NCBI RefSeq assembly: GCF_045679555.1
Contig: NC_092098.1
Coordinates: 19,932,038-19,996,037 of the forward strand
DNA from: Salvelinus alpinus
Lineage: Eukaryota > Chordata > Actinopteri > Salmoniformes > Salmonidae
Length of the DNA stretch: 64,000 bases
Direction: 5' to 3'
Part shown: in pieces, positions 44,572-57,333 of the stretch
Layout: each line of letters starts with the position of its first letter
Numbering within the stretch: position 1 is the first letter of the stretch
The notes under the pieces: generated by a model
Seen by the model: only the letters and a program-made list of their open reading frames with translations
Told to the model about the DNA's origin: nothing
Database searches by the model: none
Position numbers and translations under genes: made by a program

Positions 44572-45028
44572 GTAAGTAGGTATCTAGAATGTGCTTATAA
44601 TAGTGTGTGTAATAGTGTGTTTGTATACATGAGGGTGTGTGTGTGTGTGTGCGTGCTCTTGTGCTGCAGTAAATCAGTTTGTGCCCATCTCCTCCCGCTG
44701 GAGCAGATGCTGTGCTGCAGTAACTGCAGAGGACACCTACTCATTCAAGGGTGTGTGTATGTTTTAGAATGAGGGTGTCTCTTGTGGATGTATGGTTGTG
44801 AATATTAGTGTGTTGAATGTATATTGTATTAGTGATGAAGGTGGTGCTTCTGAGTGTGTGTACATCTGATGAGTGTAATTCTGGGACCACTGCACAGGTC
44901 TGCATCACCCTTCTCTTTCTGTTTTTTTCTCTCAGTTCTGGAAGCGTTCCCAACTCCGATGCAATTATTCTCTGGTGGAAGAGCAGTGTACCTAGTTACA
45001 GCACCTCCCATATGGGCCTCCCCCACAC

Positions 45029-45597
45029 ACAGACAGACACACAGACAGACACACACAGTTGCACACAGACAGACACATACACACAGACAGACAGACACAC
45101 ACACACACACACACAGACAGACACACACACACACACAGACACACACACACACACAGACAGACAGACACACACACAGACAGACAGACAGGCAGGCAGGCAG
45201 ACAGGCAGGCAGGCAGACAGACAGACAGACAGACAGACATACACGCATACAGACATACACAAACAGACAGACACACAGACAGACATACACGCATACAGAC
45301 ATACACAGACAGACAGACACGCATACAGACATACACGCATACAGACATACACGCATACAGACATACACAAACAGACAGACACACAGACAGACACACAGAC
45401 AGACACACACAGACAGACACACACAGACAGACACACACAGACAGACACACACAGACAGACACACACAGACAGACACACACAGACAGACACACACAGACAG
45501 ACACACACAGACAGACACAAACAGACACACACAGACACACAGACACACAGACACACACAGACACACACAGACACACACACACAGACAGACAGACAGA
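45029..45597. repeat. Compound CA/CAGA/CATA microsatellite, about 570 bp
   Basis: The tract mixes (AC)n, (ACAG)n, GGCAGGCAGGCAG, ACATACACGCATACAG blocks and a regular run of ACACACAGACAG (12-bp unit, about 45407-45515). Long open frames on both strands across it are artefacts of the repeat. It lies about 4 kb before the scn4b start codon. Confidence 0.95.
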
Positions 45598-45831
45598 ACT
45601 GCAAACTATTTGTTCAGAATTCTAGACAATCTTGCACTTATTTTGTAGTTCTATTCTATAATTTACCAGTCGTGTGTGTTTGCTGTCCTGGTGCCAGGTC
45701 TGTTGCCGTAATGTCCTGCAGCCATATGCTGACTAGACACAATCTCATATTTACGTATTGACGCTACGGATGGAGGCAGACACTTTAATACACTCCACTT
45801 CCTATTGCATTGATTGATCATGATTTTAACT

Positions 45832-46013
45832 GGGGTGAAGTTAAAGTGTCTGGCACCACCTCTCAGTAGCCCTCTCTCGTCTCTATCCACGTCACGTTAG
45901 CTTAGACCAGGGTTTCGCAAACTGGGTGAAGTTAAAGTGTCTGGCACCACCTCTCAGTAGCCCTCTCTTGTCTCTATCCACGTCACGTTAGCTTAGACCA
46001 GGGTTTCGCAAAC
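45832..46013. repeat. 91-bp direct tandem duplication
   Basis: The stretch GGGTGAAGTTAAAGTGTCTG ... CAGGGTTTCGCAAACT occurs twice in a row, offset by 91 bp, with one C/T difference (CTCTCTCGT, CTCTCTTGT). The second copy continues into the hAT MITE; the first copy contains only its first bases. Confidence 0.85.
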
Positions 46014-46190
46014 TAGGTCCTGGTACCCACCGTGAGGTGCCCACCGTGGGTTGCACGTTTTGGTTTTTGCCCTAGCACTACACAGCTGATTCAAGTAACC
46101 AACTCATCAAGCTTTGCTTATTTTAATTAGTTGTGTAATGCTAGGGTAAAAAAACGAAATCCCCAGGACCGAGTTTGAGAAACCCTGGCA
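46000..46190. mobile_element. Palindromic hAT-type MITE, second copy
   Basis: CAGGGTTTCGCAAACTAGGT on the left and AGGACCGAGTTTGAGAAACC plus CTG on the right are inverse ends. The centre holds ACACAGCTGATTCAAGTAAC, as in the element at 42853-43046. No clear 8-bp target duplicate was found. Confidence 0.75.
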
Positions 46191-47336
46191 TAAACAACCT
46201 CTACCTGCCCTCCCTCTCCCTGTCCGTGTCCCAACACACTGCATCTACACACCATTTACAGAAAAACTATACTTCTAGTACTTCTTAGAAACTTCCCTGT
46301 TTTAACAGATTTTCAGAACATACAATTAGCAGAAACATTAGACCAAAAGCAGAGAGAAGTACTTAACTGACAGATGAAAGGCAAAAAACATACTTCATGT
46401 ATCTGATTTAAATCAGTTTGAAAGAGAAATGTGCAGACGGCTAGTGAAAAGTTCTCCACGCCCCCTTAAAAAGACTATAAATAAATAGTTCACAACACAG
46501 GAAATAACCTTCCTTATGAATGACAGACCACAATTAACTTGCGACGGAAGCAGAAACATGCTTTACTGGCAGTTACCTCCAGCTGGCTACTTTTGAAAGT
46601 CCAGTCACAGTTTTCAAAGTAGAAGTCCTCTGCAGGTTAGTCAGATACCCATCCGGTTAGTTAATAATGACACTAATAAAGGTCAAATTGTGCCGAGCAG
46701 CTGAAGTAGAATAGTAGAATCCTGTAGGTCCACTCCTGACAGGAGCTGGGATGTCCAGACTTGTACTGATTCTCTCCACAATGCAATCAAAAAAGTATGA
46801 GAACATGAGAGGGGGAGAGGCAAAGGAGTGAGATAGAAAAAAGTGAGAAAAGGTGTGTGTAAAAGAGAGAGGGGGTGATAGCACCATCTCGTATCTTAAT
46901 GCACTGCCAGCCACATTACCTTAGTGTCAGTGCAGAATTATGAGAACGTTATGCTATGTTCGCCGGTTTGACCTTCTGAGTGTTTACAGGGACAGGGACC
47001 GTTGCACAGGCATGCACTCTCACTCACACGCACATGCACACACACACACACACATCCCGTCCCTCACACACATTCCCTGGCTCCTTGTTTACCAGAGGGT
47101 ATACTGGTGGCTATAGATGCTAATTATCCTGATGTAGGGGAATATAACACTGTCGTTAGACCTGGTCTGGCTGTGTAGGGCTGGGGACAGCAACTAATCC
47201 AGACCCCCACCTCCACCATATCAATATCATCATGTGAAAACCTGGGAAGGAGAGGGGAGGGGGCGAGGGAAATGCAGAGTCACAGGAAACTAAACTCTGT
47301 CAATCTATCATAGGGGGAGGATGAGTGAGGAGAGCA
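46191..47336. other. Intergenic stretch
   Basis: No gene or named repeat recognised, apart from short CA runs near 47037-47053 and GA-rich bases near 46805-46875. Confidence 0.4.
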
Positions 47337-47652
47337 CAGGAGGTTGGTGGCACCTTATTTTGGGAAGACGGGCTCGTGGTAATGGCTGGAGCGGAATCAG
47401 TGAAATGGTATCAGGGTTTCCTCAACCCTTTTGTTATGGCAAGCCTAAGTAAGTTCAGGAGTAGAAATATGCTTAACTACTCACGTAATAAGTTGCATTG
47501 ACTCACTGGTTGAAATAATGTTTTAACATGATTTCTGAATGACTACCTCATCTCTGTACCCCACACATACAATTATCTGTGTGTTTGATGCCATTCCATC
47601 TGCACCATTCCAGCCATTATTATGAGGCATCCTCCCCTCAGCAGCCTCCACT
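47337..47652. mobile_element. MITE split by another repeat fragment
   Basis: CAGGAGGTTGGTGGCACCTT (47337) and GAGGCATCCTCCCCTCAGCA plus GCCTCCACTGG (to about 47652) are the inverse ends of a common salmonid palindromic MITE. GAGCGGAATCAGTGAAATGG and GATGCCATTCCATCTGCACC mark its two inner arms. Bases about 47418-47580 (GCAAGCCTAAGTAAGTTCAG ... ACATACAATTATCTG) are a different dispersed repeat lodged in the centre. Confidence 0.75.
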
Positions 47653-47823
47653 GGAGGAGAGAGGGAGAGCTCCCAAAGTGACATTCACATTAAAGGTAAA
47701 CACACCCTCATTCATTCAGGTACAGACCAGATATAACAGGAGTAAAATATGTTCACATGTTACAGTGTAACTCAAGGGAGTGATTGATGAATGTATAATC
47801 TTTATAATTGGGACATTGTCACA

Positions 47824-48319
47824 CAGGTAACTGCAAAATAAAGGAAACACCAGCATACGCTGTAAAGTGTCTTAATAGGGCGTTGGGCCACCACAAGACA
47901 CCAGAACAGCTTCATTGCCCCTTGGCATAGATTCTACAAGTGTCTGGAACTCTATAGGAGGGATGTGACACTATTCTTCCACGAGAAATTCCATCATTTG
48001 GTGTTTTGTTAATGGTGGTGGAAAACGCAGCTCCAGAATCTCCCATAAGTGTTGAATTGGGTTAAGATCTGGTGACTGACACACACACACACACACACAC
48101 ACATCATGTAAACCCCCTATGCTCCTTTGAGACCCCTCTTTCAAAGTCACTGAGATGTCTTCTAACCATGGTAGCCAAAATATTCACTGATCACACTAAG
48201 CATGTTGGGATGTTAACTTCTTAATTAACTCAGAAACCACACCTGTGTGGAAGCACCTGCTTTCAATATACTTTGTATCCCTCATTTACTCAAGTGTTTC
48301 CTTTATTTTGGCAGTTACC
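47824..48319. mobile_element. Non-autonomous Tc1-like element
   Basis: CAGGTAACTGCAAAATAAAG plus GAAACACC and the inverse GTGTTTCCTTTATTTTGGCA plus GTTACCT are the two ends. The interior has no intact coding region (GGCGTTGGGCCACCACAAGA is typical) and includes a CA run at 48079-48102. Confidence 0.8.
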
Positions 48320-48899
48320 TATATATCAATGTTGGATCCTGTTATATCTATTTCTACATCCAGGGTGTTTATAAATACAGGGTAGTGCGTAGTGGTGAGC
48401 CTGTCCCGGGTCTGTATTACACCACCTTCTCCAACCTGCAGAACTCTCTGATCTCCATAAGCACTCTGACAAAATTGCCTGCGTCTGCATTCACACCCTG
48501 AGTCAAGAGAGGGGAGGGGGAGACAGAGGGAGACAAACAGGGAGGGAGGAGGGTTAAGAGGAGGAGAAGGAAGGGGGGGAGAGAAGGGCAGGAAGGCACT
48601 GAGCCAAGAGAGAGAGCAGGGAAAAGTTGAGAGAGCCAGAGGGGCAGGCAAAGAGAAGAAGAAACTGGGGCTCTGCTATTCAGGAAGAAGAGACAGGACC
48701 GTCCGATCCAGCAGCCATAAGTCACCGGGGATACTGCATCAGCACTCCTCCTGTCCATCCTCTCTCTCTCTCTGACTGGGGCTGCAGCCTGCCTTTCTCT
48801 GCAGAGGAAGTGCTGGCTGGTGGAATCTACTTGAATCCACCCTGACTGACTGGCTGTGCGCAGTGATTCTCCTCTGCTCTGCCGTGCGTTTGTCCTCAC

Positions 48900-49557
48900 T
48901 GACTCAGCTGTGCTCTGTAGTCAGCCTGCTGGTCCAGCCTCTCGGGAACACAGCCACAGGAAGAGGTATGGTGCAGTACTGTCTCACACTGCGCACACAG
49001 TGTTTTACATCCACTTTACTCTCTCCCCCCTCTCTCTCTCTCTCTTCTCTCTCTCTTCTCTCTCTCTCTCTTTTCTCTCGTCTTTATCTCTCTCTCTATC
49101 TCTTAAATTCTCACGATTTCTGCTCCTCTCTCTCTATCTGTCTCTCTCTCTCTCAATTTAGGAGTGCTCTCTGAAGGATCATAGCTGATTGACTTAGTTT
49201 GTCTTGAGTTTGTTTTTAAGTCTGCATCCCCTTCCCTGACACCCTCCCCCACCCTCCCCATTCTCACTCTTCCTCTCTTTCTGCATGCCCTCTGTCTAAC
49301 CGACAGTCCTTCTGACAGGAGTGTTGTGGGGCTGGCAGGCAGACGCACCACAACCAGGACTGGCTAACAACACAGTGGGACGTGGTACCTCGGTTGGGAT
49401 CAGATCAGACACCCAGGCACAACACACAACCAGACCAGTGGGACTCTGGGTTACATCCACCTGACCACCAGAGGAGTTTTTGACGGGATAACTCCAGCCC
49501 AACGGACCCCGGGCTGGATCCCACAGCAGGGGCTGTTTTGGACGGGTTCAGACTGCC
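48900..49557 (+). other. Probable 5' UTR of scn4b with one intron
   Basis: A donor AAGAG then GTATGG (after 48965) pairs with an acceptor at 49160-49161 (CAATTTAG) that follows a 130-base CT-rich tract (49024-49157). A 196-bp intron in the 5' UTR is therefore likely. The following exon runs 49162-49636 and holds the start codon. The transcript start is not defined by the sequence. Confidence 0.45.
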
Positions 49558-52500
49558 ATGGACGTCCAGGGGAGTGGGGCTGAGCAGCCCAGGTCCAGGT
49601 GTCTGTTCTCCAGCCTGATCATCACTCTGCTGCTCAGTAAGACCTCTCTGTCTCAGTCATATATCTCCCTAGTGCTTATTTTTCATCCATTCCCTCTCTC
49701 TCTTAAGTAAAGTATGAAGCAATTTTCCCAATTCCGCAAGCACAACTGCCCTGTTGTGTACTATGAAACATTTACTGTATTTGCTGTGTGATGTCATTTT
49801 GTTGTTCCAAAGAGTGAACTCAACACGGGTAAAACCTTGCTCTCAGTGCAGAGTGATTTGCAATACTGTGGCAGCTGGCCTTTCACTGTGTGGATTGATT
49901 GGTGAAACTTGGTATCAGAGTTTTATTTGTGTGGTGGCTGGAAAACGCTGTCAGTTTGCGTGCTTAAGTATGTTTGATGGATAACTGGGCATACGTAACC
50001 ACAGAATTACATATAGAATAGTGATTTTATAATCTCATTGTACATAACAACATGAATCCAAGTTTATCAAAGCTGCAGCAGTGGCCTAGTGTCTCTTCAG
50101 AGGTGTGTCACTAGATATGTCATCCACAGTATTATTATGCAGGGCCACAAGCAGTCTATCATAGCAGTAGTATTCATAAGAATTAAAAGGGCTAAAATGA
50201 ATAAAGGACTTTATTGATGTCAGGCATTTAACACATCATTTTACTTTGCCTTTACTGCAAACACAAAACTAAGAGCTTTGTACAACATGGAGTTACTGCA
50301 TAGATTTTCCTTTAGCTTTTATCTCGGAGTCAAGTTGTTTCCAGGTAACAATATCAGTGTGATGAAAGGAGTCAAGTAATTTTTAATTGTTTTATTTTTA
50401 TTTAACCTTTATTTAACTAGGCAAGTCAGTTAAGAACAAATTCTTATTTACAATGACAGCCTAACAAAAGGCCTCCTCTGGGGACGGGAGCTGGGATTAC
50501 AAATACATTCAATTAAAATATAGGAAAAACACACAACACCACATAAAGAGAGACCTAACAGCATGACTACACAGCATGGTAGCATTACAACACCACATAA
50601 AGAGAGACCTAACAGCATGACTACACAGCATGGTAGCATTACAACACCACATAAAGAGAGACCTAACAGCATGACTACACAGCATGGTAGCATTACAACA
50701 CCACATAAAGAGAGACCTAACAGCATGACTACACAGCATGGTAGCATTACAACACCACATAAAGAGAGACCTAACAGCATGACTACACAGCATGGTAGCA
50801 TTACAACACCACATAAAGAGAGACCTAACAGCATGACTACACAGCATGGTAGCATTACAACACCACATAAAGAGAGACCTAACAGCATGACTACACACAT
50901 AAATAAGCATCAACCAGTCGGTCTTGCGGCGGGTATACGAAGTACAGTGATGTGTCCTATAAGGAGCATTGGTGGCAAATCTGATGGCCGAATGGTAAAG
51001 AACATCTAATGAAAGGAGTCAAGTTGTTTCCGGGTAACAACATCAGTGTGATGAGAGGAGTCAAGTTGTTTCCCGGGTAACAACCTCAGTGTGATGAGAG
51101 GAGTCAAGTTGTTTCCCGGGTAACAACCTCAGTGTGATGAGAGGAGTCAAGTTGTTTCCCGGGTAACAACATCAGTGTGATGAGAGGAGTCAAGTTGTTT
51201 CCGGGTAACAACCTCAGTGTGATGAGAGGAGTCAAGTTGTTTCCGGGTAACAACCTCAGTGTGATGAGAGGAGAAAAGTTGTTTCCGGGTAACAACCTCA
51301 GTGTGATGAGAGGAGTCAAGTTGTTTCCCAGGTAACAACCTCAGTGTGATGAGAGGAGTCAAGTTGTTTCCGGGTAACAACCTCAGTGTGATGAGAGGAG
51401 TCAAGTTGTTTCCCGGGTAACAACCTCAGTGTGATGAGAGGAGTCAAGTTGTTTCCCAGGTAACAACCTCAGTGTGATGAGAGGAGTCAAGTTGTTTCCG
51501 GGTAACAACATCAGTGTGATGAGAGGAGTCAAGTTGTTTCCCAGGTAACAACCTCAGTGTGATGAGAGGAGTCAAGTTGTTTCCCGGGTAACAACCTCAG
51601 TGTGATGAGAGGAGTCAAGTTGTTTCCGGGTAACAACCTCAGTGTGATGAGAGGAGTCAGGTTGTTTCCGGGTAACAACCTCAGTGTGATGAGAGGAGTC
51701 AAGTTGTTTCCGGGTAACAACCTCAGTGTGATGAGAGGAGTCAGGTTGTTTCCGGGTAACAACGTCAGTGTGATGAGAAGGTCCCCTGCAGACCCAGGTG
51801 AATAGAGTAGTAATGCAGTGGGGAAATGGGAACTGCTCTGAGATGAAGGGAGGGCATCATGGTAGCAGCATCTGTTATGTGAATTATCAGGGTAATAATA
51901 TCAGGGTCATATTACCCTGTTCCTTCTAACAGACAGCTGAACAGATCAGGAGCTGTCTGCCAGGCTCAGTCAGGCTCTGATGTTCTCACGCTCTGAGCCA
52001 ACAGGACCGCAGGATCAGTCCAGCATTACACCCCGCCCCTCCCTCTGTCCCCCTGAAGCCCAATTCACCATCTTAGCCAAATGATGTGCCTCGTTGGCTG
52101 CAATTAAACTATTTCATATGCACATGATTGCTGGGTCATGTAGGACATGAAGGCTGATAGTTTTGAGGATTTGCTGAATAAGTAAAAGGTTGGTCTAAAA
52201 CGTGAGTGATGTTCTGGTTCTATGGATTGTATAGTTGTACAGGTAGGTCTATGAAGTGTCATGCTTGATGTGTTCTTGAAAGAGACAAATGTAGGTTAGG
52301 AAGTAGAGGGTATGGGAGAACCTCACAAATGACTGTTTGGAAACAAAGCCATTAGATCAGAAACTCAATGGAGACTGCTGCTGACACAATCCATAGGGGA
52401 GTCTAGGAGGGTCTTTTTCTGGGACTCACCACGTAAGATGTCCTGCTTTAGCTCTGAATGGAGAATGGCATGGGGTTAAGTCCTCCTTCCTGTATCTGTG

Positions 52501-53519
52501 CCTTACTTTCTTTTTCCTCTCTCAAAGTTAACTCACCCCTTTGAGCCATATCCTGTAGAACTTCAGTTACCACTATACAGTATGTTAATGGTCACCAAAC
52601 AGCAGAGAAAGTATACAGACAGAGAGATGCAGAGGCAAGAGTAGAATCGCAATGCAGAGTATCAGAGAAAGAATATGAGCGAGAAAAAGGAGAGAGAACC
52701 AAATGACAGTGAAAGAAATGGAGAGTGAAGGACAAAAGAGAGAGTGAGAAAGAGAGGTGCATCTGCCCTGAGTGAGTTTCTGCAGAATCACTGTGCTGCA
52801 TTGGGGCAGAGAGAGAGAGTGTGTGTGTGAGTCATTTCGAAGGAATTATGCATTCATACATATGTTCTCCCTCACTGTGCAGCCCACACTACATCCTTAT
52901 ATTGTCCCAAACTGCAGGGGGAGGGGCTTGTCCTAACCTGACCTTGAGTCGGTTATTGATGATGTCACACAGCTGAGGGGTGATGTAAAAACAGAGGGGG
53001 GAGGAATTTTGAGGAATGGGGGCTGCAGAGGGACAAATAGAGCAAGAGAAAATGGGACAGAAGGGACAGGACAGGTAATACTATTGTTTAGGGAATTGGA
53101 GGAGAGGACAGACTGGGCAGATGGAGAAAGTGTGGGAGCAGCATTACTGTATAGTCCCAGTGAGTGTATGTAACCAGACTAACCATCCATCATCTTTAGG
53201 TCCACTTGAGAAGTGTTGGTGTCGGCATTATCTGGATTGTGTTAAATGGGTGGTGGGACCTGCGTTATTTAGATTACCTTAAAGAGGGAGATGAGCCTGA
53301 ACTTATTTGATAATTACTGAGTTTAATGAGCCTGCATTAAGTTAAATGGCCTCACAACATCCCAAATACTGTAATAAAATACCACACACACTTGTAGCTG
53401 TACATAACATACCTGATATAAATACAAACTCCTACATAATTGTACAATCAATCACAAACAGTGTGAGCATGCACATACAAACAATAATGGAAACTTTATT
53501 TAATACTTTTTACCAACCT

Positions 53520-53571
<52 letters not shown>

Positions 53572-55428
53572 TCTCACTCTTCCTATTTTATTCCCCCTCT
53601 TTCCCTTGTTCCCCTTCACCCTATATCTCACTGTGTCAGGTCTGTGAGTTTGTACCATAACATTACTGCAGACCTAAGTGTGTGTGGTCTGTGAATTGGG
53701 TAGACAGTGTTTGTACGTGTGTGTGTGTGAGTGCATGCGTGTGTGTTTGTGGCGGGGGTGTATGCAAATGCATGTATGGAAGTGTATATACTTGTCATAT
53801 CTTACTGCAATATGCACAATATGCACTGTACAATAGTCAACTTACGTGTATGTTTCAGTGGTAAAATGGGTTATTGTTCAGATGTTTCGCTGTTCCTATC
53901 TTTCTGTCAGTAACTATCTGGGATAAGGTCAAAGGGAACGTCAGAAGCAGAAATGATATTGACCCTCTGTTGAGGTCAGACATAGTCTTCAAATGCCTGA
54001 TAGTTTTCAGGGTCAGTTAAGAAGGGATAGGTTAGAGGGGTAGGGGATTATCACTCAATTGTTTTTGACAAGCTCTATGTCAATGGATGAGCTATAGTAT
54101 TGTCTTTTCCCTCTCTGGATTTCTCAGGAGTATTGTGTACTACCTTATAGATTCTCCCTCCCTCCCTCCCAGGTGTGTGGTCTGCTCAGGGTCTGGAGAT
54201 GTCCACAGGGAAGGTCCCATTCATGGAGGCGCTGAACGGAAGTACTGTGCTGCTACCCTGCACCTATGCCAGCTGTATCGGCATCAAAAACCTTTACTTC
54301 AACTGGCAGTACAATGACAACGGCACTATGCAGAAGGTGGGTCAAAACTGGCCTGGCCCACTAAAACACAGCAGCCACATAATTGCAGTCATTCATGTCA
54401 GCTCAGATGTCACACAGATAGGACCAGGGCTGTGGGGAGGTCAAATGTTCAACTGTTGTAATTTAGGTGGTGTAGACCAATAGTTTTCTGCATCACTAAG
54501 GGATATCTCTAATGTGAGTGTTTTGATTGGAGTTGTGGTCAGATATTGCGTGTGTGAGATGATTGATGGCTGCCTGGTCCTCTCAGGTTTGTGAGTCAGT
54601 GATTCCGTCAGATGGGATGGATCCTCATCCAGTGAGTATCTACCGGGAGCGGGTGGAGTTTATCGGCACCAGTGATCACAACAACATCTCCATCCTGCTA
54701 TGGAACATCACCTTTGAGGACGAGGGCCAGTACACCTGCTTCGGACGCAACCCCAAAGAGAAGGGCAAGAACCACAGCGCTATCTTTACCCTTGTCGTGG
54801 TGGACGAGTGTGAGTATTAACTAGCGTTCTCTTTGCTTTACTCCAGGCAGGCAGTACAGGTGTTCTGGTGCTAAACTTGGAAATGCTGGGCGGGTAGTCG
54901 GGTACCATGAGCAACAATGTCTATATGTGTTGTGCTGTGTAGACGATGCACTGTAGTTAGCTAATGTCTGTCTGATCAGCGCCTACCTTCTCCCCTCCCT
55001 GGTTCCTTCTCGGCAGTACGAGTGGTGGACAACACTCTCACCATCATAATTGCTTCTGCAGTGGGCGGAGCCATCGCCCTGCTGATGACTTTCATGCTGG
55101 TGAAGAACTTCATCCTCTTCGTTCTCTTCAAAATCGAGGAAAGGAAGTGAGTAAGACAGATAGGGCCATGGAGACCAACTGGCCATCCACACAGAGAAAC
55201 ACCTTTAGCTCATCTCAGTGCGCCCAAACTGTAGTAAAGCATCAATACAGTCGGGCTACAATGATAAAATTACGTGGGAAAACAGGTGTCTCTTCTAACC
55301 CTCCTCTCTCCTCTGCTCCTCCCGTCCACAGAAAGATCGAGTGCCTAGTACAATCTTCCTCAGCTGATGAAACAAACAATGTCTCAGGATCCAAAACTTC
55401 AAAACCACTGACACCAAAGAAGAAATGA
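49558..55428 (+). CDS. scn4b: Voltage-gated sodium channel beta-4 subunit
   Basis: Coding exons 49558-49636, 54173-54336, 54587-54809, 55017-55146 and 55332-55428 join in frame by GT-AG to 230 aa (human SCN4B 228). The signal peptide is about residues 1-32, with a V-type Ig domain holding LPCTYASC and GQYTCFGRNPKE. Cys56 and the later Cys make the Ig disulfide. Cys61 corresponds to the human Cys58 that links covalently to the alpha subunit, which separates beta-2/beta-4 from beta-1/beta-3. One membrane helix lies at about 163-184 and a short tail at 185-230. The tail region KNFILFVLFKIEERKK aligns with the human open-channel blocking peptide but has fewer net positive charges. ECLVQSSSADETNN matches the human tail, so beta-4 rather than beta-2. 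Polyadenylation signal AATAAA at 55609-55614. Confidence 0.92.
50378..51008 (-). mobile_element. 3' end of a LINE, antisense, inserted in the minisatellite
   Basis: It is flanked by ATGAAAGGAGTCAAGT (50362-50377 and 51009-51024), a 16-bp target duplication. On the minus strand it begins TAGATGTTCTTTACCATTCG, matching the known 3' portion of the salmonid LINE also seen at 31595-31795, and ends with an A/T-rich tail next to GGTTAAATAAA. A 54-bp tandem array fills its middle. Confidence 0.8.
50532..50900. repeat. 54-bp minisatellite inside the LINE end, seven copies
   Basis: The unit ACCACATAAAGAGAGACCTA plus ACAGCATGACTACACAGCAT plus GGTAGCATTACAAC repeats seven times without visible change. 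Since 54 is divisible by three, it shows open frames on both strands that are not genes. Confidence 0.95.
51779..53519. other. scn4b intron 1, plain part
   Basis: No exon, repeat family or RNA recognised. Purine-rich bases (52600-52770 and 52960-53130) are low-complexity only. Confidence 0.4.
53520..53571. repeat. ACAG microsatellite, 13 copies
   Basis: A pure run of the tetranucleotide in intron 1 of scn4b, likely polymorphic. Confidence 0.95.
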
Positions 55429-55726
55429 GAGTACTTGCATGTATGTACATCCATATATAAATATACAGTTATATCTATGCATATACTGTATTTTTATGCA
55501 TAAACATGTGTATTGACATGTGACTCCATGGGCAGGTTTCTTGGGCAGGTTTTTTGGACTGAGAAGCACGTCTGATGGAGAGTCTTCATTGAAAGTGTTT
55601 GTTAGTCCAATAAACTTAGGCTGTGTCCGGGAAACCGCCCCCATACGTTCAAGTTGATATATCTTTTTTTTTTAAATTAAGACCTGAACCTCGGACTGTT
55701 TTTCATATGATATTAAAAAGAAAATA

Positions 55727-57331
<1,605 letters not shown>

Positions 57332-57333
57332 TA

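Larger units (their letters stand above)
50327..51778. repeat. 42-43 bp minisatellite in scn4b intron 1, about 19 copies, split by an insertion
   Basis: The unit GAGGAGTCAAGTTGTTTCCG plus GGTAACAACCTCAGTGTGAT plus GA repeats with alternative CCCGGG, CCGGG or CCAGG cores. One copy lies at 50327-50376 and about 18 at 51009-51778. The gap between them is a retroelement insertion (50378-51008). Confidence 0.9.

Noticed and set aside
44817-45761. Several 190-314 residue frames rich in His-Thr-Gln or Cys-Val on both strands
   Set aside because: They are translations of the CA/CAGA microsatellite in all frames.
48319-48899. 110-160 residue minus-strand frames rich in Ser, Leu and Pro
   Set aside because: They are shadows of purine-rich 5' UTR and promoter sequence of scn4b, with no homology or splice support.
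50448-51009. Open frames of 134-150 residues on both strands
   Set aside because: Products of the 54-bp satellite inside a LINE end; both strands are open for the same reason.
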